A DNA stretch of 11,822 nucleotides. It comes from Pseudomonadota bacterium (GTDB taxonomy: Bacteria > Pseudomonadota > Alphaproteobacteria > Rhizobiales > Xanthobacteraceae). How positions within the stretch are numbered: position 1 is the first letter of the stretch; every line of letters begins with the position of its first letter. Positions 6,658 through 11,822 of this stretch are shown here, piece by piece. The position numbers and the translations under genes are program-made. The notes beneath the pieces are model-generated. The model did not search any database and had not been told where the DNA came from. It saw only the letters and a list, made by a program, of their open reading frames with translations. Location of the stretch: the NCBI GenBank assembly GCA_023442085.1, contig JAEZMT010000133.1:1-11822 (forward strand), given 5' to 3'.

Positions 6658-7305
6658 ATGTCAAGTGATATCCCCTCCCCGCCCCACGCCGCCGATGACG
6701 CGCCGGCCGACGGACGCCCCTCACGCGACCGCCGGACGACCGTGCCGCGCATCCGCGCGGCCGCGCGCCGGCTGTTTCTGAAACGGGGCTACGAGGGCAC
6801 CTCCATGGATGCCGTCGCTGCGGCGGCGCCGGTCTCCAAGCGCACGCTCTACCAGCATTTTCCCGGCAAGGCGGACCTGTTCGCGGCGGTGATCGACGAC
6901 GCCTGGTCCCATTTCACCCGCGCGCCCATTCTGCCCGGCGACACGAGCGGCGACCCCCGCGTCGTTCTGCGCGCCTATGTCGGGCGCCTCACCGAGCATT
7001 GGGAACGGCCGGACGTCGTGCCATTGCTGCGGCTGGTCATTGCCGAGGCGCCGCGGTTTCCGGAATTGTCCCAGGCCTATTTCGCCGTTGGGAAGGAGCC
7101 GGCGCTGAAGGGGCTCGGGGCCTATTTCGCCGCGCTCGCCGCCGAGGGCCGCCTCGCCACGCCGGACCCGCAGCTCGCGGCGGCGCAATTCCTCGGCGCC
7201 ATCAAGGAGCCGCTGTTCTGGCCCCGCGTGCTTGGCGTGCCGGTGGCCTTCGATGCCTCCGCCGCCGTGGAGCGGGCCATCGACGGGGTACTGAAGGACC
7301 GCTGA
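6658..7305 (+). CDS. TetR/AcrR-family transcriptional regulator
   Basis: This 215-residue protein has the TetR N-terminal DNA-binding domain: IRAAARRLFLKRGYEGTSM leads into the helix-turn-helix at about residues 48-68, ending in the hallmark SKRTLYQHFPGKADLF. The C-terminal part (about 80-215), with AQFLGAIKEPLFWPRVLG, looks like the AefR-type ligand-binding domain. The first 28 residues are rich in Pro, Asp and Arg and look disordered. ATG 6658 is the first start in the frame; later in-frame starts would remove helix 1. No ribosome site precedes it. It is divergent from the aldo/keto reductase with an operator-like palindrome between them, which suggests autoregulation plus control of the reductase. 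The inducer is unknown. Confidence 0.92.
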   Translation: MSSDIPSPPHAADDAPADGRPSRDRRTTVPRIRAAARRLFLKRGYEGTSMDAVAAAAPVSKRTLYQHFPGKADLFAAVIDDAWSHFTRAPILPGDTSGDPRVVLRAYVGRLTEHWERPDVVPLLRLVIAEAPRFPELSQAYFAVGKEPALKGLGAYFAALAAEGRLATPDPQLAAAQFLGAIKEPLFWPRVLGVPVAFDASAAVERAIDGVLKDR

Positions 7306-7419
7306 AGGCAGGGCATTTCGCCCCTTCCCTTGCCCCTTGGGCGCCCCCCTGCTAAGAGCCGCGCCATCCGCGGGATGCTCGCGGCATTCCTCTTCCATGA
7401 ACAGACAGGACGGTCCCCC

Positions 7420-7842
7420 ATGGCGATCGAGCGCACCTTCTCGATCATCAAGCCCGACGCCACGCGTCGGAACCTCACCGGCGCCATCAATGCCGTCATC
7501 GAGAACGCGGGCCTCAAGATCGTGGCCCAGAAGCGCATCCGCATGACGCGCGAGGAGGCCGAGACCTTCTACGCCGTGCACAAGGAGCGCCCCTTCTTCG
7601 GCGAGCTCGTGGCCTTCATGATCTCCGGCCCCGTTGTGGTGCAGGTGCTCGAAGGCGAGAACGCGGTTGCCAAGTACCGTGAAGTGATGGGCGCCACTAA
7701 CCCGGCGAATGCCGCCGAGGGCACCATCCGCAAGCTGTTCGCCGAGTCCATCGAGGCCAATTCGGCCCACGGCTCCGACAGCACCGACAATGCCAAGGTG
7801 GAGATCGCTCAGTTCTTCTCCGGCAATGAAATCGTCGGCTGA
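7420..7842 (+). CDS. ndk: Nucleoside diphosphate kinase
   Basis: This enzyme moves the gamma-phosphate of ATP to other nucleoside diphosphates through a phosphohistidine, balancing the NTP pools. The 140-residue length is normal for bacterial Ndk. The nucleotide site starts with ERTFSIIKPDATRRN (residues 4-18, Lys11), followed by ERPFFGELVAFMISGPVV (56-73) and the active-site NSAHGSDS with His117. All expected residues are present. The ATG at 7420 has AGGA 9 nt before it and matches the family's usual N-terminus; an in-frame ATG at 7330 would add 30 unrelated residues. The gene stands alone, 114 bp after the tetR-family gene, with a strong terminator right behind it. It is a housekeeping gene with no visible special regulation. 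Confidence 0.98.
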   Translation: MAIERTFSIIKPDATRRNLTGAINAVIENAGLKIVAQKRIRMTREEAETFYAVHKERPFFGELVAFMISGPVVVQVLEGENAVAKYREVMGATNPANAAEGTIRKLFAESIEANSAHGSDSTDNAKVEIAQFFSGNEIVG

Positions 7843-7857
7843 GCTGGTATTCGATTA

Positions 7858-7906
7858 GGATTCCGCGGCGCGCGATCGAATTGGTGCGCCGCGGCGTCCG
7901 GTTTTT
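7858..7906 (+). terminator. Rho-independent terminator of ndk
   Basis: A perfect 9-bp stem CCGCGGCGC/GCGCCGCGG (7863-7871 with 7886-7894) is extended by GGA/TCC (7858-7860 with 7897-7899) across a 2x2 internal loop. Two bases later comes TTTTT (7902-7906). It begins 16 bp after the ndk stop. Confidence 0.85.
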
Positions 7907-7930
7907 GTTGAGCCTGCCCCACGGGCAGAA

Positions 7931-7943
7931 TACCGTAGCGTCA
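7931..7943 (-). promoter_or_regulatory. Weak copy of the TGACGTTACGTCA motif upstream of the first terC-family gene
   Basis: Read on the minus strand this is TGACGCTACGGTA, which matches the perfect palindrome at 8812-8824 at 10 of 13 positions. It lies 80 bp before the start codon at 8023. A TACAAT box at 7975-7980 could be the -10 of that gene, but no good -35 goes with it. On its own this would be unconvincing; its interest comes from the better copies before the paralogue. Confidence 0.3.
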
Positions 7944-8022
7944 AAATCCAAAATACGGCGCACCAGACGCAGAATACAATCTCGCGGTGACGCCGACGCT
8001 CTTTCGGCCCGGGGTAGGGATC

Positions 8023-8727
8023 ATGACGCTCGATTCACCAGTGCTCTGGCTGGCACTGCTCCAGATCATCTGGATCAACGTTCTCTTGTCCGGCGACAAT
8101 GCGGTGGTCATCGCGCTCGCCTGCCGCTCCCTGCCTGAGAAAGTGCGCCGCACCGGCATCATACTCGGAGCCGGCGTGGCGGTCGGCCTGCGCATCATCT
8201 TCACCGGCATCGTCGCAACGCTTCTGGCGCTGCCTTGGCTGAAACTCGTGGGCTCTCTGGCGCTCATGTGGATCGCCGTGGACCTCGCAAGCCCCGATGA
8301 CGGCGGCGAGGAGGCCATCCAGTCCAGCGACAACCTCTGGAAGGCCGTGGGTACGGTGGCCGTGGCGGACATCGTCATGAGCCTCGACAATGTGGTGGCC
8401 GTGGCCGCCATCGCCGACGGCAACTGGTTTCTGCTGATATTCGGCCTCGCCATTTCCATTCCCCTCATCATCGCCGGCTCCTCTTTGGTGATGGCGCTCA
8501 TCAACCGCTTCCCGCTGTTGGTCTGGGCCGGCGCGGCGCTGCTGGGCTGGGTCGCGGGCGACATGCTGCTGGGCGATGTCGCCATCATCGAGCGGCTGGG
8601 CGAGGAAACGACTCACCACCTCCACCGCATCGTGTCGGCGGCCGGTGCCGTCCTCGTGGTGGGCCTGGCTCTGGGCCTGCGCTGGTACAAGGGTCGGCGC
8701 GCGGCCCACGACGACCTCGCAGCCTGA
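8023..8727 (+). CDS. TerC/YjbE-family integral membrane protein, copy 1 (putative metal exporter)
   Basis: This 234-residue inner-membrane protein has about seven hydrophobic segments and the two signature repeats of the TerC family: LLSGDNAVVIALACRSLPEK with D25/N26 in the first half, and VMSLDNVVAVAA with D122/N123 in the second. These Asp-Asn pairs are the presumed metal-binding centre. Several TerC-family members (Bacillus YceF/YkoY, E. coli Alx) are reported to export manganese; that role is inferred here. A GTG at 7987 could add 12 residues, but the ATG at 8023 sits after GGGG (8 nt away) and starts just before the first membrane segment, as in copy 2. A terminator follows, so it is probably transcribed separately from its paralogue. 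The C-terminus is short and basic (RWYKGRR). Confidence 0.9.
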   Translation: MTLDSPVLWLALLQIIWINVLLSGDNAVVIALACRSLPEKVRRTGIILGAGVAVGLRIIFTGIVATLLALPWLKLVGSLALMWIAVDLASPDDGGEEAIQSSDNLWKAVGTVAVADIVMSLDNVVAVAAIADGNWFLLIFGLAISIPLIIAGSSLVMALINRFPLLVWAGAALLGWVAGDMLLGDVAIIERLGEETTHHLHRIVSAAGAVLVVGLALGLRWYKGRRAAHDDLAA

Positions 8728-8741
8728 TCCGATTTTAAGAG

Positions 8742-8766
8742 AAGGGGCCCACGCGGCCCCTTTTTT
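8742..8766 (+). terminator. Rho-independent terminator of TerC-family copy 1
   Basis: AAGGGGCC/GGCCCCTT (8742-8749 with 8755-8762) forms an 8-bp stem with a 5-nt loop running into a six-base T run (8761-8766). It starts 14 bp after the stop codon. Confidence 0.9.
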
Positions 8767-8771
8767 CTGTC

Positions 8772-8824
8772 TTGAAATTGACGTAACGGAAGATTTATTG
8801 CGTCGCCAAAATGACGTTACGTCA
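8772..8824 (+). promoter_or_regulatory. Promoter and paired operator-like sites upstream of TerC-family copy 2
   Basis: TTGAAA (8772-8777, 5 of 6) and TTTATT (8794-8799, 4 of 6) form a possible sigma-70 promoter with a 16-nt spacer, in an unusually AT-rich patch. TGACGTTACGTCA (8812-8824) is a perfect 13-bp palindrome about the central T. TGACGTAACGGAA (8779-8791) is a 10-of-13 copy exactly 33 bp upstream, about three helical turns. One site lies between the promoter boxes and the other just after the predicted start of transcription, an arrangement expected for a repressor. The protein that binds is not known to me. Confidence 0.55.
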
Positions 8825-8890
8825 TAACATCTGTGCCTGCCCAACCGCCCCGAACCGATAGCCTTACCGCCTCACCACATGGAGTGGACG

Positions 8891-9634
8891 ATGGATTTCA
8901 CCGCGCCGACCTTCTGGGTCGCCCTTCTGCAGATCATCTGGATCGACCTGCTGCTCTCCGGCGACAATGCAGTGGTCATCGCGCTCGCCTGCCGGTCACT
9001 GCCGGAGAAGCAGCGCAAGTGGGGCATCCTGCTCGGGGCCGGCGCGGCGGTCGGCCTGCGCATCCTGTTCGCGCTGGCGGTCTCCTACCTACTCGGCGTG
9101 CCCTTCCTGAAGGTGGTGGGCGGCCTGCTCCTGTTCTGGATCGCCATCAAGCTGGTCACCGACAACGGAGGGGATTCCCACGAGGTCGCCGCCTCGGACA
9201 GCCTGTGGAAGGCCGTGCGCACCATCGCCATCGCCGATGCGGTCATGAGCCTCGACAATGTGGTGGCCATCGCCGCCGCGGCCCGCGGGCACTGGGAATT
9301 GTTCGTGTTCGGCCTGCTGCTCACCATTCCGCTCATCATCTTCGGCTCGCAGCTGCTGCTGTCGCTGCTCACGCGCTTCCCCATCCTCATCTGGTTCGGT
9401 GCGGCGCTGCTCGGCTGGATCGCCGGTGAGATGCTGGTGGGCGACGTGATGGCGCTCAGCTACCTGCAGCAGCTGAATCCGGCGCTGGTGAAGGTGGCCG
9501 AGGACGGACTGCACCCGGCCGCTTTGCCCCATTACGTGGCAAGCACCATCGGCGCGCTCTTCGTGCTGGGGCTCGGCTACGTCTTGCGCAACCGCAGTCG
9601 CGACCGCGCCGCCGAGGCCGGGCACGGCGCCTGA
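8891..9634 (+). CDS. TerC/YjbE-family integral membrane protein, copy 2 (putative metal exporter)
   Basis: This 247-residue paralogue of the preceding gene has the same seven-segment layout and both signature motifs at identical positions (D25/N26 and D122/N123). Twenty residues, LLSGDNAVVIALACRSLPEK, are identical in the two copies, while most of the rest has diverged. It differs by Asp19 in place of Asn19 just before the first motif, and by a longer loop before the last membrane segment (around SYLQQLNPALVKVAEDGLHPAALPH). The ATG at 8891 has TGGAG 6 nt before it; the ATG at 8879, four codons upstream, has no ribosome site. Its promoter region carries the TGACGTTACGTCA palindrome. Manganese or other divalent-metal export is inferred from the family. 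It ends with its own terminator. Confidence 0.9.
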   Translation: MDFTAPTFWVALLQIIWIDLLLSGDNAVVIALACRSLPEKQRKWGILLGAGAAVGLRILFALAVSYLLGVPFLKVVGGLLLFWIAIKLVTDNGGDSHEVAASDSLWKAVRTIAIADAVMSLDNVVAIAAAARGHWELFVFGLLLTIPLIIFGSQLLLSLLTRFPILIWFGAALLGWIAGEMLVGDVMALSYLQQLNPALVKVAEDGLHPAALPHYVASTIGALFVLGLGYVLRNRSRDRAAEAGHGA

Positions 9635-9635
9635 G

Positions 9636-9651
9636 CCTTATCTAGATAAGG
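9636..9651. repeat. Perfect 16-bp palindrome right after the TerC copy 2 stop codon
   Basis: CCTTATCTAGATAAGG is a perfect palindrome with no spacer, starting two bases after the TGA at 9632-9634 and ending five bases before the terminator stem. With no loop it would fold poorly as RNA, so it looks more like a protein-binding site or an end-of-transcript remnant than a second terminator. Its function is unknown. Confidence 0.6.
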
Positions 9652-9656
9652 TCTGA

Positions 9657-9690
9657 AAAGGGGGCGACGCGGCGCGTCGCCCCCTTTATT
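9657..9690. terminator. Strong terminator hairpin between TerC copy 2 and the molybdopterin enzyme
   Basis: AAAGGGGGCGACGC and GCGTCGCCCCCTTT (9657-9670 with 9674-9687) form a perfect 14-bp stem with a GGC loop, followed by ATT. It lies about 22 bp after the terC-family stop and ends only 14 nt before the ATG at 9702. The flanking A and T runs mean it could act in either direction. Confidence 0.85.
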
Positions 9691-9701
9691 GTCTCTCGGC
9701 C

Positions 9702-11822
9702 ATGAACGTCCATGCCCCGAGCGCTCCGCACACCGCCCACAGCCCGGTTGCGACCCACCCGTCCGTCTGTCCCCACGACTGCCCGTCCGTCTGCGCCCTG
9801 AAGGTGGACGTGATGGCGGACGGCCGCATCGGCCGCGTGCATGGCTCGAAGGACCAGCCGTATACCGCCGGCGTCATCTGCGCGAAGGTCGCCCGCTATG
9901 CCGAGCGGGCGAACCATCCGGACCGCCTCACTCATCCCCTCCTGCGCACCGGCCCCAAGGGCTCCGGCCAGTTCACCCGCATTTCGTGGGAGGATGCGCT
10001 GGATCGCGTCGCCGATGGCCTCCTGATGGCGGAGCGGGAGCACGGGGCGGAGTCCGTCTGGCCCTATTATTACGCCGGCACCATGGGCCTGGTGATGCGC
10101 GATGGCATCAACCGGCTGACCCATGTGAAGCGCTATTCGCGCTTCTTCTCCTCCATCTGCGTCAATCCCGCCTGGAGCGGCTATATCGCAGGGGCTGGGC
10201 GCCTCTCCGGCGTGGACCCGCGCGAGATGGCCTCTTCCGGCCTGATCACCCTGTGGGGCACCAATGCGGTGTCCACGCAGGTCAATGTGATGACCCACGC
10301 CATCCATGCGCGGAAGAAGCACGGCGCCAAGATCGCGGTGGTGGATGTCTATCGCACGCCCACCATGGAGCAGGCGGACATCCCCCTCCTCATCCGCCCC
10401 GGCACCGACGGGGCGCTGGCCTGCGCGGTCATGCATGTGCTGTTCCGCGACGGCCTCGCCGACCGCACCTATATGGACACCTACGCCCGCGACGCCGCCG
10501 CGCTGGAAGCCCACCTTGCCACCCGCACGCCGGAATGGGCATCGGCCATCTGCGGACTGCCGGTCGCCGAGATCGAGGCCTATGCGCGGCTCGTGGGCAC
10601 GACGCCGGCCTCCTATTTCCGCATCGGCTACGGCTTCTCCCGCAGCCGCAACGGCGCCCTGAACATGCATGCCGTGGCCTCCATCCCGGTGGTGGCCGGC
10701 AGCTGGCAGCACGAGGGCGGCGGCGCGCTCCATTCCATGTCCGGCACCTATGGCTGGCGCAAGAAGATGATCGAGGGGCTGGACCGGCTCGATCCCACCG
10801 TGCGCGCCCTCGACCAGTCCCGCATCGGCCCGATCCTGATGGGGGAGGAGGACGCGCTGGCCGGCGGCGGCAAGGTGGCCGCGCTCCTCATCCAGAACAC
10901 CAATCCCGTCGCCGTCGCCCCCGAGCAGGACAAGGTGAAACGCGGCTTCGCGCGGGAGGACCTGTTCGTCGCGGTGCACGAGCAGTTCATGACCGATACC
11001 GCGAAGATGGCGGACATCGTTCTCCCCGCCACCATGTTCACCGAGCATGACGACCTCTATGGCGCGGGCGGGCATCCCCACATCCAGATCGGCACCAAGC
11101 TGGTGGAGCCCCCCGGCGAATGCCGCACCAACCACGATGTGATCTGCGCTCTCGCCTCACGCCTTGGCGCCGAGCATCCCGGCTTCGGCATGACCGCGCG
11201 CGAGCTGATCGACTGGACCCTGCGCGAAAGCGGCCGCGGCCCGGTGGAGGCGCTGGAGGAAGCCCGCTTCCTGGACGTGGCGCAGGATTTCCGCGCCGCC
11301 CATTTCCTTGACGGCTTCGGCCATCGCGACAAGCGCTTCCACTTCGCGGTGGACTGGGCGAACCTTTCCTTCCCCGCCCCGGGCAAGTTCGGCCCCGTGG
11401 CCGAGATGCCGGCTTTGCCGGACCATTGGGCGGTGATCGAGGAGGCGGACGAGGCCCATCCCTTCCGGCTGGTGACGGCACCGGCGCGCAACTTCCTCAA
11501 CTCCTCCTTCACCGAGACGCCCACCTCGCAGGAGAAGGAGGGCGCGCCCTCGCTGCTGGTCCATCCCGATGACGCGGAGAGGCTGGGCGTGGCCGAGGAC
11601 GATCTGGTGGCGGTGGAGAACCCGCGCGGACGGGTGGAGCTGCGGGTTCGGCTGTTCGACGGGCTGCGGCGCGGCGTCGTCGTCTCCGAGCAGATCCAGC
11701 CCTCCGGCGCCCATCGCGGCGGGCGGGGGATCAATACGCTGACGGGGGCCGACCCGGTGGCGCCGGTGGGCGGCGCGGCGTTTCACGACAACAAGGTGCG
11801 GGTGGTGAAGATCGGGGCGTGA
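9702..11822 (+). CDS. Molybdopterin-dependent oxidoreductase with an N-terminal [4Fe-4S] cluster
   Basis: This 706-residue enzyme belongs to the DMSO reductase / formate dehydrogenase superfamily and resembles the uncharacterised YyaE-like group. The [4Fe-4S] site is C23-x3-C27-x3-C31-x28-C60, followed by AK (CPHDCPSVC and GVICAK). The molybdopterin domain spans about 76-480, and Cys153 in FFSSICVNPAWSG is at the place where the family carries its Mo ligand. The C-terminal dinucleotide-binding domain spans about 587-703, including APARNFLNSSF and QPSGAHRGGRGINTL. There is no twin-arginine signal, so it should act in the cytoplasm. ATG 9702 is the only start between an in-frame stop at 9654 and the cluster cysteines, although no ribosome site is evident. 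The TGA is the last codon of the window. No partner subunit is visible and the substrate is unknown. Confidence 0.92.
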   Translation: MNVHAPSAPHTAHSPVATHPSVCPHDCPSVCALKVDVMADGRIGRVHGSKDQPYTAGVICAKVARYAERANHPDRLTHPLLRTGPKGSGQFTRISWEDALDRVADGLLMAEREHGAESVWPYYYAGTMGLVMRDGINRLTHVKRYSRFFSSICVNPAWSGYIAGAGRLSGVDPREMASSGLITLWGTNAVSTQVNVMTHAIHARKKHGAKIAVVDVYRTPTMEQADIPLLIRPGTDGALACAVMHVLFRDGLADRTYMDTYARDAAALEAHLATRTPEWASAICGLPVAEIEAYARLVGTTPASYFRIGYGFSRSRNGALNMHAVASIPVVAGSWQHEGGGALHSMSGTYGWRKKMIEGLDRLDPTVRALDQSRIGPILMGEEDALAGGGKVAALLIQNTNPVAVAPEQDKVKRGFAREDLFVAVHEQFMTDTAKMADIVLPATMFTEHDDLYGAGGHPHIQIGTKLVEPPGECRTNHDVICALASRLGAEHPGFGMTARELIDWTLRESGRGPVEALEEARFLDVAQDFRAAHFLDGFGHRDKRFHFAVDWANLSFPAPGKFGPVAEMPALPDHWAVIEEADEAHPFRLVTAPARNFLNSSFTETPTSQEKEGAPSLLVHPDDAERLGVAEDDLVAVENPRGRVELRVRLFDGLRRGVVVSEQIQPSGAHRGGRGINTLTGADPVAPVGGAAFHDNKVRVVKIGA

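Noticed and set aside
7306..7419. A terminator behind the tetR-family gene
   Set aside because: GGGC/GCCC pairs exist around 7314-7328, but the stem is only four pairs and no T run follows, so it is not reported as a terminator.
7907..8022. A yybP-ykoY manganese riboswitch in the leader of the first TerC-family gene
   Set aside because: I looked for the conserved paired loops of that riboswitch and found only a short G-rich stretch next to the start codon, which is better explained as the ribosome site. The leader of the second copy also lacks them.
8023..9634. The tandem TerC genes as a recent duplication or mobile insertion
   Set aside because: Outside the signature motifs the proteins have diverged strongly, no direct repeats or transposase flank them, and base composition matches the neighbours apart from the short AT-rich promoter.
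9642..11135. A 497-codon open frame on the minus strand opposite the molybdopterin enzyme
   Set aside because: It has the same composition artefact, shows no family motif, and lies opposite an unambiguous enzyme gene. It would also begin inside that gene and run into the terminator.

Overview
The window is 11.8 kb of GC-rich DNA packed with genes on both strands. It fits an alphaproteobacterium, probably of the order Hyphomicrobiales (Xanthobacter-like). That placement is inferred from three things: the base composition and codon bias, a HisKA_2-type kinase next to a single-domain regulator, and the overall gene repertoire. No rRNA or tRNA gene is present to confirm it. I see no insertion sequence, phage gene, CRISPR array or integration scar, so it reads as ordinary chromosome.

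Layout, left to right. (1) 1-443, minus: the N-terminal part of a glutamine-synthetase-family enzyme that runs off the left edge. (2) 731-3799, plus: a tightly overlapping three-gene signalling operon of a CHASE3 membrane histidine kinase, a single-domain response regulator, and a receiver-HisKA_2 hybrid kinase. (3) 3823-4212, minus: a thioredoxin-fold [2Fe-2S] ferredoxin. (4) 4383-5405, minus: an orphan periplasmic sulfate-binding protein with a terminator behind it and a dense palindromic operator cluster in front. (5) 5581-6567, minus, and 6658-7305, plus: an aldo/keto reductase and a TetR-family regulator, divergent, sharing a 90-bp gap that holds an operator-like palindrome; the tetR message may be leaderless. 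(6) 7420-7842, plus: nucleoside diphosphate kinase with a strong terminator. (7) 8023-8727 and 8891-9634, plus: two tandem but diverged TerC/YjbE-family membrane proteins, probably metal (manganese) exporters, each with its own terminator. The second is preceded by a perfect 13-bp palindrome TGACGTTACGTCA and an imperfect copy 33 bp upstream; a third weak copy lies upstream of the first terC gene. (8) 9702-11822, plus: a cytoplasmic molybdopterin/[4Fe-4S] oxidoreductase whose stop codon is the last codon of the window. Its start codon lies only 14 nt after a terminator hairpin.

How they work together. The only clear multi-gene functional unit is the sensor operon, where the parts for a branched phosphorelay are co-translated. 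The AKR/TetR pair looks like a self-contained repressor-target module. The TerC pair looks like duplicated metal-efflux genes under a shared, undescribed operator. The other genes are single transcription units separated by terminators. I do not see a clearly novel multi-gene system. The most promising leads are the regulatory DNA elements and the kinase-regulator-kinase operon.
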